From Sipunculus nudus (Eukaryota; Annelida; Sipuncula; Golfingiida; Sipunculidae): a stretch of 64,000 nt of DNA. A program made the position numbers and the translations under genes. Below, piece by piece: positions 14,201-25,464 of the stretch. The stretch is taken from NCBI GenBank assembly GCA_026874595.1, contig CM049306.1, forward strand, positions 58,720,019 to 58,784,018. The letters are read 5' to 3'. Numbering within the stretch: position 1 is the stretch's first letter; each line of letters starts with the position of its first letter. A model generated the notes under the pieces. It worked only from the letters and a program-made list of their open reading frames with translations. It made no database searches and was not told the DNA's origin.

Positions 14201-15274
14201 ACACGCTGCCCGGGTAATTTAACAAGGTTTAATCATTAAAACAACACGACGAATCTCGACATTCAAGTTATGTGCGACTTCCATAAACACACAAATATAC
14301 AATCTTGGTTCGATGTTTAAGGGTTCTCTGCACAATGCGAAAACAGAAAAAAAGTCTCATGTAAGTCTCAGTATAATGTTTTGATGATTTCAGAGGTCTG
14401 ATAGGCCCTCTCCTTGGAGGTGTATTGACGGAGAAGTTTGGGTACCAGAACGCATCAGCAGCGGTCGGCTTCATCATGTTCCTACCTGTGAGATTTTTTT
14501 TCATCGATTTTTACCAAATTTTATTGAGTAATTTATTGTAAATCTTCATTTTTCTATTTCGGTACATTTGAGCAAATTGTTTTGTTTGACATAAAATGCA
14601 ACTTTTTTGTACCTTTCTTTTATAAGAATATCTTCATATAACTTCACCAGAGTTCATTATCCCTCCTCATCTCTATAAGGAGCAAATCTTCGTTTAAAGC
14701 CGTATAAAGGAAATACATAACAGTAGGACTGGGAAGGCTGGCCTTACAAAGGAAATTTTACTTAAGTTTAGACCCTATGACAACAATGTTGAAAATTTCT
14801 GTGCGAAGAATCAGTCTTATGTCTCCTGCATGTATTTGATCTATATTCGATTCTAGATGACATTTGGGAATGCATATCAATTATGTAATTAAAAATAATT
14901 AGTTCTGACTAAGCCAGTGACCGAATATATTAAAAAAAAACGCATGCAGCATGAATTACGGGAAAAGTGAATGAATCCGGAAAGTGAGAATGAAATGACG
15001 AAAAATCAAAATACACGTTTAACCTTGAGCATGTGAGTAAAAACGTTAACGTGTATTCTCATACATACAATATCCAAGTTGTACAAAGTACATATCACAT
15101 ATTACGTTTATATTTCAGCCTATCTTCATGATAATCTACCTGGCGTACCTACGCTGTAAAATGAAGAAAAAGACCAAGGCAATTATGAAACACCTGGAAG
15201 AAAACACACCTTTGTTGGCGAAAGTTTACGCTGATGGCACACACGGATTAAAACAAGTGACCCATGGGACATGA
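4309..15274 (+). CDS. SLC18B1: SLC18B1-like MFS transporter, 13 exons, 543 aa
   Basis: Exons: 4309-4692, 5694-5789, 6260-6333, 7001-7148, 7692-7760, 8196-8292, 9454-9605, 10981-11079, 11717-11811, 12837-12929, 13970-14044, 14394-14487, 15119-15274. All introns are GT-AG, all phases close, and the total is 1632 nt. The family is major facilitator SLC18, closest to SLC18B1, known as a vesicular polyamine transporter driven by the proton gradient; the substrate here is inferred only. Landmarks: TM1 near residues 101-123 ending APFFPQM; TM2 with GLIFSCYQLASL; the cytosolic loop FLDRCPPGAS after TM3; FYSIGLIIGPSIGGALYQ; GRLGDKK between the halves; RYTSMTAGGLIGPLLGG in TM11. The 100-residue N-terminus is acidic and repetitive, unlike the short vertebrate one. 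The last seven residues and stop derive from a transposon end. The start is the first ATG of the only long frame reaching TM1; an upstream exon is not excluded. Confidence 0.92.
4441..4596 (+). repeat. Coding minisatellite: four 39-bp units (13 aa each)
   Basis: Residues 45-96 of the transporter are four consecutive 13-residue units: LRKDAQESEWSEP, LKEDVQDPEKAER, LHKDVQEAEKSEF and LNKDDQDAEKRTH. The pattern is L-x-(K/E)-D-x-Q-(E/D)-x-E-(K/W) and so on. The DNA period is exactly 39 bp, so the frame is kept. The segment is acidic and probably cytosolic, just before TM1. Confidence 0.85.
4893..5374 (+). mobile_element. TTAA-flanked MITE, copy 1 (transporter intron 1)
   Basis: Both ends are flanked by TTAA (4889-4892 and 5375-5378). 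The start AGGGACATAATCAGGAGC and the end GTGATTGGGCTCCT recur in copies at 45109-45565 (reversed) and 52480-52973. TTAA duplication suggests piggyBac-type mobilisation, but the terminal inverted repeat is short and imperfect. No transposase. Confidence 0.6.
8960..9296. mobile_element. Harbinger-like MITE (transporter intron 6)
   Basis: 337 bp flanked by TAA duplications (8957-8959, 9297-9299). Inverted ends are GGCCAAAA...GGTATGGTTCTCAGGCAC and its complement, roughly 35 bp. The interior is AT-rich with 'CCGCCCGCATCAAT' tracts near each end. A 3-bp TWA duplication and GGCC termini fit PIF/Harbinger. Non-coding; four more copies lie in this window. Confidence 0.75.
11182..11243. repeat. (TA)n microsatellite in transporter intron 8
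   Basis: Nearly pure TA dinucleotide run with one interruption near its left end. Confidence 0.9.
11850..12184 (+). mobile_element. tRNA-derived SINE with a duplicated head (intron 9)
   Basis: A polymerase III promoter is visible: box A TAGCGAAGCGG at 11906-11916 and box B GGTTCAAATCC at 11949-11959, 32 nt apart, as in tRNA genes. The leader 'GTGACATAAAAGCGGACCG' recurs as 'GTGACACAAAAGCGGACCG' near 12138. Extra leader sequence and a long tail show a SINE rather than a functional tRNA gene. It lies in intron 9 of the transporter. Confidence 0.6.
12185..12591 (+). mobile_element. HLN1 3' fragment (intron 9)
   Basis: The body matches the units at 40.5-41.7 kb ('TCTCTGTTACCCATAT', 'AGCTATGGGG', 'GGGCACAAATC'). 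It ends with the family signature: CGGCTGAGCGTCATGAC then the palindrome TGACCCATGGGTCA and CTTGTTT near 12590. No 5' terminus seen. Confidence 0.65.
12719..12765 (+). pseudogene. Partial echo of transporter exon 10
   Basis: CTGTGGAGGAAGCGTGTGCG at 12730-12749 is nearly identical to CTGTGGAGCAAGCGTGTGTG in exon 10 (about 12870-12889). In the matching frame it reads LICGGSVCVTQLA against LVCGASVCVTVLV. It lies about 110 bp upstream of exon 10 in intron 9. It is probably a degraded tandem exon duplicate; the match stops soon afterwards and no convincing splice pair encloses it. Confidence 0.45.
13360..13720. repeat. 31-bp minisatellite in transporter intron 10
   Basis: The unit core 'GACGAAAAGTAGATGATG' followed by 'AACAGGGGA' recurs every 31 bp (13391, 13422, 13453, 13484, 13515), with more diverged units on both sides. 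It is purine-rich on the + strand, which explains a long spurious reverse-strand open frame rich in Ser/Leu. Confidence 0.85.
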
Positions 15275-15286
15275 CACTCAGCTGAT
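15251..15286 (-). mobile_element. HLN1 terminus exonised in transporter exon 13
   Basis: AAACAAGTGACCCATGGGAC followed by ATGACACTCAGCTGA is the reversed HLN1 3' end (compare 12557-12590 and 41945-41970). It supplies codons 537-543 (KQVTHGT) and the TGA of the transporter. Nothing further downstream is recognisably HLN1, so this is a terminal relic or fragment. Confidence 0.7.
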
Positions 15287-16559
15287 AGATTACTATACAG
15301 GTTTTTTTCTTAAATCCGAGCACTGTATGCACTAAAAAGAAACATGATACTTTTTATATTAGTTTGTATATTAAGCTTTGCGTGATATATCGCCCGACGC
15401 CAGATGAATGAAGTCATTATCCAGTGCGGATCGAGGATCTTATAAAAAAAGGGGGGGGGGGGGGGGCAGGGCTCAGCACCCTAGCGTATATAACCAAGTG
15501 TGCCGTGGATGTAAACCGACATTCTCTCGTATGCAGAACTGGGAAAGTAAATGATGCGAGTTACAACATCCTGCGCTGCTTTTCGGTATTAAGTATATTT
15601 TATTCTGGGTCCCATATTTTCGGCCGAAAGAGAGGGGGCTCTCCCCGCGCTTCCTCTAGATCCGCCCCTGTTACTGATGGATTTCATGAGAATCAATATG
15701 ATTATTGAAGGGTTTGAGAAATGAAACTTCATAAACATGTAAACCCATCGAACAATATTCACAATTTTCTTAATATGTATAAAAAAACAGGGCTTTGTGA
15801 CAGTAATTCAATGCTCATCAAGGTAATATAAGTGTGCAGTTGAAACATCTAGCCTTTTATTGACATTACGGTTTGTATTTGAACAGTTAATAAATACCAG
15901 ACCAACTCTAAATGGAATGGCTTTCACAAGTTACAGGCATTTGTCTGGACCATTAGGCCTATGTACTAACATGTACATGTATCTCACGGACCTTAGACTG
16001 TTGAATTTTGAACATGTTATGAATATTTTTGAATATGTTAGCCCGAACTATGCGGCCTTTTATTCTTCTGTTTTGATTGTCAAATGTGTAAAATATGTAT
16101 ATAAACTGGACATATTGACTTTCTCCTGTATATTACTTAGACCTGCAATACATTTTTCACTGATAGGATTCATTGCCGTCAAGGATTCCAATGTGGAAAT
16201 TCTATACATTGTTATGCACCCGGCATGAACTTGTAGTCAATGAAATACCCGGATTTATACTTTCAGTGATTTCATTGCCACGTAATTCACATAAATCTAA
16301 AAAATTCAGTAACTGTTGGAGGTATTTAATCCTCAGTCATTCCACCTCGAAGACTAAATATTTTAACTATGTTCAGGTTTTTAAATATTTCTTTGAAGAT
16401 ATGAAAAAAAAAATAGGGAGGGATTAGGTAATATGGTTGATGTCATTTGAGAGTCTCAAATACAGAGGAAATGCATGAAAAATAGAAACCAAAAATTAAG
16501 GTAAAGGGGCATCAGTCCTAAGGAATTGATGAATAAATTCATAATCAATAACCACACCT
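15275..16559. other. Transporter 3'UTR and intergenic region
   Basis: Begins in the exonised repeat end. It contains a 16-17 nt G-run near 15451-15467 and an AATAAA at 15889-15894, a candidate poly(A) signal about 615 nt after the stop. No other gene is supported; frames here are short and lack splice context. Confidence 0.35.
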
Positions 16560-19500
16560 GGTTTCAGGATTTTTGATGAAACCAAAGTTTTTTGCCCACA
16601 GTACTGAGAAAATAGGTAACAGCGAGCTTATTTAAGGTTTCCATGAAGATTTTACTAGGAACTCCCCAGAGTCTATGTTAGAAGCTCCTGCGTGAAACTG
16701 CTATCACTTGTGTCCATCCGATTTATAGGGTATACTCAAATCATTTTGTTTCAAATAGCTCACAAAATATATGTCACAGTGACCTTATTTTGGATGTTAA
16801 AGAAGCAATCACAATTACCTTCCTTTACATTAAGAAAGACATTTCTAGGTCTAACAGGTCTACGATTCGTGACCTGTCTGACTTTCTTGGTGCTCAAAAT
16901 TAGGTTTACTGCTCATAGCTAACACAATATAGATCACAGTGACCTAATTTCAGGATTCAAAGGACCCTTGCCAAGAATTACCTGGATGTTCAGTTAGGAG
17001 ATCCCAGGTCTATAATGGATACAATTTGTGCCCTTTCTGTTTCCGTGCTCAGAACCATGTTGTTTTTGGCCAGTTCAATTCCTATCGCTCGCAGAATATA
17101 AGTCATGTAGACCTAATTTCATGTTTCAAAGGACATTTATCCAGGAACTCCCTAATGTCAAATTGGAAGATTCTTGGCTAAATGGAAACAACTTGTATCG
17201 TGTCTGACTCTCTGGGTGCTCAAAATCAAGTTTACGGCCAGAAGTTCGCAGAATAGAGGTCACCTAGATCTAATTTCAGGTATCCCAGGAGATCTGCCTT
17301 TGACCTATTTGGATGTACAGTTAGAAGCTTCTAGGTCTAACGCATACAATTTGCGCCCTTTCTGACTGTCTGGGTGCTCAAAACCATGTTTTGGCCAGTC
17401 ACTCGCGGGAAATAGGTCATCATGACCAAGTTTCAGGTTCCTAAGAAAATTTGCGGGGAACCTCCCTGGATGTTGCGTAAGAAGATTCTAGACCTAACGG
17501 ATACAATTTGAGCCCATCTGACTTTCAAGGTGTTAAAATCATGTTTTCCCCCTATAGCTCGCTTAATGTAGGTCACGGTGACCTAATATCGTGTTAGCAA
17601 GGACGATTATCCGGGACCACCCTGAATGCCATATTAGAAAATGCTAGGCACAATTGATACAATCTCTGCCCCGTCTGGCTCTCTGGGTGCTCAAAATCAG
17701 GTTTTTGGCGAGAAGCTCGCAGAATATAGGTCACCATAACCATATTTCAGATTCTGATGAGATTTGCCTAGGACCTTCATGGATGTAGGTCGAACGGTTA
17801 CGGTTTGTACCCTGTTAACGTCTAGCCTGCTTCATTTGAAGGTCTCATAAATAGAAACAAGGGACCTATGGGTCACGGCGCTCAGCTGTTATATATGATA
17901 AAAAATTATGATTTAGAAATGAGGCACATGCTGGGTTTGTGTGGTAATAATTATAAGCTGTATTATGAGTTGATGTTGTTTAGCTTATGTATGATTTTGA
18001 TTGTACCTTTGGAGACAGGGAAGAGGATTGATTTCATTTATTTTATTTACAAATGGAGTACTATTGTCACACAGATTTTGACTTGGCCATGTAACTTATA
18101 AGCAGAACATATAATATAAGAGTTTAACTATTTATTTAAAAAATCACAAATATTGTCCCAAATATAATTTCTATGAAAAATAATAAGAGAATCGTATGAT
18201 TTTTAAAATGAAATATAACTGAACTGATTATTAAAATAATATTAAAGAATATATTCATGAATGCATTCATGAATACATTTGAAAGTATTTGCACTGGTAT
18301 TCATATACTTTCATTTTTACCTGAATTCCCATTCTTTATGCAAGAAATTTTATAATGGAGTACATATTCATATTCGTATTTAAATACAATTGCAGAGTTT
18401 TCGCACCATGTCTGGTATTTATTCAGTTTTAGCCAAACAATGATGTTGAGAATCCAGAATATACAAAATTCACACATTTAAATAATGATCATAAGTACCT
18501 GGTTTTATGGCTTTTATTTATATTTAAAAAAAAAATAAATGTAATATATTCACTTTGGACTACTTTCACATCAATCTACACACTAGACACAGTAGGAATC
18601 TAGATTAATATTATCAACTGCATCTTTGTTTATCATTAATTTCCTTCATATGATCCCTAATGATTAGTAATGAATAATATGATTTACTTTTTTATCATTA
18701 AAATTGAACTAAAAAATACCATAGGTGACTGCATGGTGTTATTTGGAATACGTGACATTCTATCCATCGATATAAGATTCTTATATCATCAGTAACTGCA
18801 AGTTAATTTCCTGTTATTATAAACTAACAAATTCCTTTTCTATTTTTCTTTAATTTGTTATTAAAAACCAATAAAAATTTATTAATTTATTGTTTATTGT
18901 TATGTTGTTGGTTAAAACTACTAGATGAGTTGGCTTGGACACCTGGATCAACTGTGGCTGGCCATAAGCTGCCTGGCTGCCCCAGGGAATGCCTCACCTC
19001 AAGCATGCATAATTTGCTGAAAGTTCAACATAGTCAACATACAGGTGACTCAAGAGGGGCTGGAGAGAGCCAAGGTCTGACATGGTTTCATAAAAACATT
19101 AATAAATAATTTTGGCCAATTTCTTTCAGCTTTCTAAACTAAAAAGCTGAAATCCTTATGTGTGCAAGATATGAAAATTATATCAACAGTGCTCACAGGA
19201 AACAAACGTGCCATGGTCAAAGTTGGGCAAAATTTAAGGTACTAATTTTATATTTATACTAATAACTTATAAAATTTGAAAAATTCAGAACTAATTTTGG
19301 GTATTCAATTGAATCTTGATTAAATAGTGTTACATCCCTGACAAAAAATCTCTAGCTTCAGCAATCCCCGTGTTAAGGGGTAAATATATTTCTTGATTTT
19401 TTACAAAGTGCATTATAGTTTGGGCCCATAACTTAAAACAATTACGCAATACTGACATCATTTCTGGCGTGTGCATAGAGAATGTAAAGAAAAATATGTA

Positions 19501-20715
19501 TATTATATATGATTAAAGTCAGATCAGTGGTTTTGATATTAGGCAGTCTTGAAGTGTAACAATGGGTTTTTAATGGAAAAATAAAGTTTTTCATTAATAT
19601 CTCGAAGGTATAAAGTCCTAGTGATCAAATTCTTCGCATGGTAGGGGATTTTGGAGACATTTAATTGTATGCCAAATTTTAGGAACTGAGAGCTGAAGCT
19701 GGGGAGCTGAGCTCTTGTAAACTGCATAACAGTAGCTTGATGTAAACAATATGTTACATGGTGCTTGAAAACTTGAATAAAATCGTGCCATGGTCAAAGT
19801 TGGGCAAAATTTAAGGTACCAATTTTTTATTTTTGTTAATATTTTAAAAAATTTAAAAGATTTTGATCTAATTTTGGGTATACAATTTAATTTTGAATAA
19901 TTGAAGTTAGATTACTGGAAAAAAGTCCATAGCTTTAACATGTTTTGTGTTAAGTGATTAAATATCTTTCCTGATTTTTTACAAAATGCATTATGTTTGG
20001 GCCAATAACTTTTTTAAATTATATAATACAGACATAATTTCTGGCATGTACATAGGAACTATATAGAGGAATATTTATGGTAAATATGAGGAAAAACAGA
20101 TGAGTGGTTTTGATATTAGGCAGTCCTGAAGTGTGAAAATGGGTTTTTAATAAAAAATTGAGGTTTTTCCTTAAATTCTTAAAGGAACGAAACCGCAAAG
20201 ACCCAGTTTTCGGCTTGGTAGGAGATCTTCGGGACATCTAACATTAAACTTAACTTTGGATTCCTAGGTCTTACGGACGACGGACGGTCGGACAGACAGA
20301 CGGACGACGGACAATGGACCACGACTATAGCTCAGATGACTTATAGTCAGCTGAGCTAAAAAATGCGTAAAAAGTAGAAAGAAAATACAGGTTGGACCAG
20401 ATTCAGGAACTGATGAAACATGATCAGTATATGTATGGACAAAATCATGACAATCATGCATTATTTATTCAGATACTTTCGCTTTTGTTTCAAATTTTTA
20501 ATTATTCTTTAGGGTAATTTGGAGCCCAATAGCTCGCAGTGACCTAATTTCATGTTTCCAGGTTCATTTATTGGCCTCCATGGATTTTCAGTTTTAAGAT
20601 TCTACGTCAAGCGATGATATGTGCCTTGTTAAAGGACAACCGGACGGACGACCGGACGACGGACAAAGTGTGATCGCTATAGCTCAGATGACTTTCGGTC
20701 AGCGTAGCTAAATTA
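16560..20715 (-). mobile_element. Older HLN1-like element with degenerate tandem core, host of copy B
   Basis: From 16.6 to 17.85 kb, degenerate units of roughly 110-150 bp repeat motifs such as 'GGTCACAGTGACCTAATTTC', 'GATACAATTTGTGCCC' and 'GGGTGCTCAAAA'. After copy B the sequence resumes at 20362 and ends near 20715 with AGCTATAGCGATCACAC in reverse and a TTTAGCTACGCTGAC-type terminus. The interrupted target 'ATAAATAGAA...ATGCGTAAAAA' is seen intact near 41808-41838. The left boundary is approximate. Confidence 0.5.
17855..20361 (-). mobile_element. HLN1 long copy B, about 2.5 kb
   Basis: Near-identical over most of its length to copy D (49084-51735). Read on the - strand it starts TTTTAGCTCAGCTGAC and ends GCTGAGCGCCGTGACCCATA then GGTCCCTTGTTT. 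The 5' AGCTCAGCTGA pairs with the subterminal TCAGCTGAGC at the 3' end. Near the 5' end are short ACGG-type runs. No target duplication against the empty site. No protein recognised; probably non-autonomous. Confidence 0.75.
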
Positions 20716-22154
20716 ATACTTAAACTGGTAGAAAAATAGCGAAAGAATAGTGGCGCCACCTTTTCTTGAAATTTCGTCGATCATATCGTACCGCATCAGT
20801 CGCATGCAAATTGACACAGACCTCATCTCTCGTTACCGAACTTTCAAGGAAATTACACATCATCTTTGTATCCAAATGTTTGTGTTTCTGTAAAATTTTG
20901 GTACTGTAAAATTAAAAATATTGAAAATTAAATTTGCAATCATTTTTATTTTCTTTAGTCAACATTACTGACATTTGCAACAAGCGTGAAAATGTATAAC
21001 ATTTAATTTAAGAAGTGTTTTAAAATTATTTTTATGTGTGTATTAGGTCTTTAATAAAGTGTTTCGGATAACAGACAGACAGAACTTTTGTAGAATGAAT
21101 AAAATAAGAAAGAATACAATAGAAATAATGGATTTTTGTATGTTTTATGTATTCATAAACATTTGTGTGATTAATTTAATACAAATTTGAAAGAAACTGT
21201 TGTTCAACGGTTGGCCACATGAACTGCAGGTTAAGGTTAGTGACCACAATGGTGGATGGCTTTTCTTGAACGACTGAATATTTTTTTTTTTTTTTAATAG
21301 GCATTTATAATTTAATTGAAAAAAAATATATTGATGGTCACGCTTCGTCTCACAGCAGCATTGAAAAAACACGCAACGCAACAGTATAAATTTGAGATAT
21401 TCTCTTGATATGCGAAAAAGAGGATAAATTTGGTTGCATCTGACATACGCTCCATAAGCAGCGGTTACGCTTTGCTCAACTATTCGCTACACCACCCGCT
21501 ACATTAAATCGCGGGTGCCGGTCAGGTTTGGCCACCAAGCGGTCTCTGTGGAATTCCCCTCTGTGTAATTTTTAACCAATGACATTGCAGGTATCACAAG
21601 CAAAATCGGATGTTCTTGGAGGTACCGCTCACTTTGCACGGCGTTGGATAGCGCTTGGTTACACAGACTTTTCCACCCCCATTGGAATGCACACGATGCA
21701 ATCGTCAACTTTCAACACAGTCTCTTTACCGACTTGCTGGTGTGGCCCGAGGTCAGTTATCCCTCACTGTCTGCACATTTTTAGCCATGTTTGTTTACAC
21801 GCTAAGCCAATGATTTCTTCTATCAGTTCAGCAGATTTGATTAAAAGCAGAGCCAAAAAGATTTTAGTTTATCTGGCGCAAACTGACTGGGTGTTTGTCA
21901 CCTTGCCAAACCTGACGAATCCTGCAGGATTCTCGAATTTCTCACAGTGGGTGAGTGGAAGGTCACCAGGAGGTCATGTGCTGTTTTCACAGCGTACTTC
22001 TGACATTTGCATATCATTTTGAGTTTAACTGGGCAGCTTATACTGCCCGTCTCTATCCAGAAAAGTGCTAACGCGACACGTTCCTTTAGTTTAATCTGGG
22101 TGCCTGAGTTCCTAACATCATACCAAGAATCTAACATCAAACATAAAACTTTTC

Positions 22155-22250
22155 CAGCTCTCAAACTGGGCACCTGGAATGCAAGGAACATGATACCCGA
22201 TCTTGCAGTATACCTGCAAACGACGCTCAGTGACAGAAGTCATCAACAAT
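22155..22250 (+). pseudogene. Possible LINE endonuclease relic
   Basis: The frame reads LKLGTWNARNMIPDLAVYL, which resembles the conserved GTWNVRT start of non-LTR retrotransposon endonucleases. The following sequence soon hits a stop (near 22250), and no later endonuclease or reverse transcriptase motif was found. Weak: a single short motif. Confidence 0.25.
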
Positions 22251-23559
22251 AGTGTATTTATCACAATCCAAGACAAAGAAATGTTCGCCCAGTAATGAGA
22301 ATCTGCCAGCCTCGGGCGACAGCCAGAAGAAACGATCAATCAGGTGATGTGCAAACGACAACTGGCTACATCGAAGTTCAGCTTTTCACAATCAACTCCG
22401 AGAATAGCTTGCAACATTTGATGAACCAATCCACATTCAATGTATGGCTTTTTGCAAGGATTCGGACGTACACGGCTAACTCGCCATAAACACTGAAGTT
22501 TACCAGTGCAAGGTTTTTGAATTAATATTCTGCTCTCCCGCTTTGAATCCTTCACCGTGGTCCAGGCTAGAGGGAAGACGCGCTGCCGAGACGTAGTACC
22601 AAAAATAGTGTACTAAAGAGGGCGGAGATTCCTCCCAAACATGCAGAAACGACTGCACTTGCTTGGGAACGGATCCTGCATAGAGAATGAATGTATCTTT
22701 CTACGGCAAGTTGAAGACGGGGATCAGATCCATGGATATATTCAACCTTGCGTGCATGGACAATTGTAAGCATGTCCTGGAGCCACTAGCCATCCACTGT
22801 GTAAGAGAGTGCTTGGATACAGGGATGCAGAGGAGACTGATGAAACAGAACAAGGATGGCCCGCAGAAATTAGTAACCCCATACACGTTCTTCTTTAAAC
22901 TTTAGGGTATGCACATTATGGTCATCCGTAATGGTACTCTCCAACCACGGGAGACGGTCCACTAGCCAAAACGACCAGAGGCTTGCTTAAAATGACTAGC
23001 AAGGACTTCAGGGTTGCCATTAGTACCACGGAGACATAGATAATGGGACAGCATACAGAGCTTTAGATAGTCGGATGTCATTGAAGTTTGAGGTCAGTTT
23101 AAAACCACTAAAGGCAGCCTTCAGTTACAATAGTTTTTGTTAAAAATAACCTAGAGGCAACCCATAACTAATCAGCAGATGCATTTTCTAACCAATATTT
23201 TAGTCATTTTTTTTCTTAAAGCTCTCGATAGACAATATCATCATCTGTTAAATGATTCAGACCCAATAAATAGATTAGAAATTCAAATGATGACAAAGGT
23301 GATTGACCTTAAATGAACAAAGACAGGCTTACAATATGGTGACAAATGTTCATCACACTTTATCTCTCTTTAAGTCCCTGGTGCCAAGCTATGAAGATGG
23401 AACATCTGGAGGGTTATATTATATACATATTAAATATTTTGTCTTCAATATATCCCGATTACCAACCAGTGTGTCAGGTTTCATTGAAATCCACAAAAGC
23501 AATCTGGAGATAGTGAAATCTCACAAACACGACCACCTGTGGGACCAGCCAAAATGGTC

Positions 23560-23645
23560 GTGTTCTCCAGATGGTCGTGTTAACGGGGTGGTCGTGTTAG
23601 CGGGGTGGTCTTGTTAGAGGGGTGGTCATTTTAGCGGGAGGTTTT
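23560..23645 (+). repeat. GTGGTCGTGTTAGCGGG minisatellite
   Basis: About five imperfect units of 17-20 bp (GGTCGTGTTAACGGGGT, GGTCGTGTTAGCGGGGT, GGTCTTGTTAGAGGGGT, GGTCATTTTAGCGGG). G-rich on the + strand. Confidence 0.7.
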
Positions 23646-24628
23646 TATGATAATCTACAGTAATCTGGGACTAAAACAAGCCTTCCTCTTAGCATGTTGG
23701 TCTTGACAGCAAGGTGGTCGTCAGGCGAGATTTACACGCCCAACAGAGGAAAAAATTGCCTCACCATGTTTATAAGACATAAGGTTATTGAAGGCATTGC
23801 TAAGCAAGACCATATATTGCAGGAAATGGGATAGCTGAGTGGTCCAGGATGTTGACAAAACAGAAGTTTAAAATTAAACCACCATGGACAAAATGTCCAG
23901 GAACAAAGTACTACTCTTTCATCTGATACCTGGACCAAAAAAAAAAACAAAAACAATATATACTGTTTATATAATATCTGTAATTTCCAGGAAGGTTGAA
24001 CATTATTCACATTACAAATGATGCAGGTACACCTTTCTGGTACAACCAATAATATAACAACACACATACATACCATGACATGCATCAATTTTCAACATAA
24101 ATATCCACATCTCTATTCAAATATTTCGATACACTGGTATATACTTTATCGATTTCATACAGTTTTGGGGGTTTAAATGTAGACTTAGATGACAAAAAAT
24201 ATACAACAGATGAAGAGTCAAACCTGATTAAAGGAGATTTATATTCACACACTGAAAAACATGCCACAGACCTACCCAGAGTGTCAAACAATGAGATGAA
24301 TACAATTCAAATTCTAAAATGCAAGCCATTACATAACAGAGCTGGCAAAATGAAAAAAAAATGTTCTTAATCATTATTGCACAGAAAATCAATGCTTTTT
24401 ACTCTTGTCAATCCTATTAATTAATCAGAGTAACCAGTTTCCCCTTGATTTCTTGCAAATGACTATTTTTCTGTAAAACTTCTAGCAAGTTTGAAATGTT
24501 AAGATAACAGAATAAAGTTTTTGATACACGTAACTACAGGAACTCAACTTTTAGTTTCCATGGTATTTCACTGAATATATGTAACAGATAAGATGTGAAT
24601 GTTGTTATATATATAATTAAACAACATT

Positions 24629-24662
<34 letters not shown>

Positions 24663-25172
24663 TTATGTATATTTATATATAATACATACATGTCACTCTA
24701 TCACTAAGTTATCAGACACATAATATTAATGCAGAAGAAATTTAGGAAAACTCCTTAACCTTGTAAAGTGGTGAGATTATCTAGTCAAAACATTTTGTTA
24801 GTCTGATTAATATTATAATATGGTATCAATCAACAATCTATCATCTGTTTGATAAAGCATTGTTATGCCAATGTAGTATTAAAAGAATATCATTACTATG
24901 CTAGAATCTTATTAAATGAATAATCTGGTATCATATAATGACGATATGGTATTGATACAGGGGTAAAAGACATTAAACAAGAGCAGATCACATTATGCTC
25001 ATTGTTAAACTTATAGTGGTGTTTCATTATGAGCCAAAATCCAGATGGAGCATTCATAGGACATATGCACAAATCATTTTTAATCGGTTCACACTCATAA
25101 CACCTTGAAAGCCCCTTGTGGCAAGAATCAGATGGTTTTTCTGTACTGAAACACATTGGCTTGCTTTTTCAT

Positions 25173-25178
25173 TTTATT
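25173..25178 (-). terminator. Candidate BORCS6 poly(A) signal
   Basis: TTTATT on the + strand reads AATAAA on the - strand, about 290 nt beyond the BORCS6 stop (25465-25467). It is the first canonical hexamer noticed downstream; not otherwise supported. Confidence 0.35.
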
Positions 25179-25464
25179 GTAACTTTCATAACCTATGGTA
25201 CCTTTTGTATGATTAAAACATCAAAATACTGGTATCCTTCCTTGATAAGAGAGAATTTTAATCAAATGTCAACATTTCAAAATACCCTCCTCGTTTCATT
25301 CATAATGTTCAAATACAAAGAAGGATAAATATACACATTTTGTTTCTATAATCAGCTGTTTCTGAAAAGTAAAGTCACAGAGCTCTTTGAGTCAGCCAGC
25401 AATTAGTCTGGTACAGCAAAGAGACCGGAAACCACTGTCTTCCCCTTCTCTGTGCTGCTGCCTT

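Larger units (their letters stand above)
20716..25464. other. Intergenic region and BORCS6 3' flank
   Basis: No gene supported on either strand apart from the BORCS6 3'UTR at the right end. Contents noted: a poly(T) tract near 21281-21296, a possible LINE relic (22155-22250), a GTGGTC minisatellite (23560-23645) and a (TA)n tract (about 24640-24662). Most open frames are under 120 codons and mutually overlapping. Confidence 0.4.

Noticed and set aside
21499-22905. Cluster of overlapping frames on both strands
   Set aside because: None shows a domain; the one LINE-like motif (about 22155-22250) is too short to define an element.
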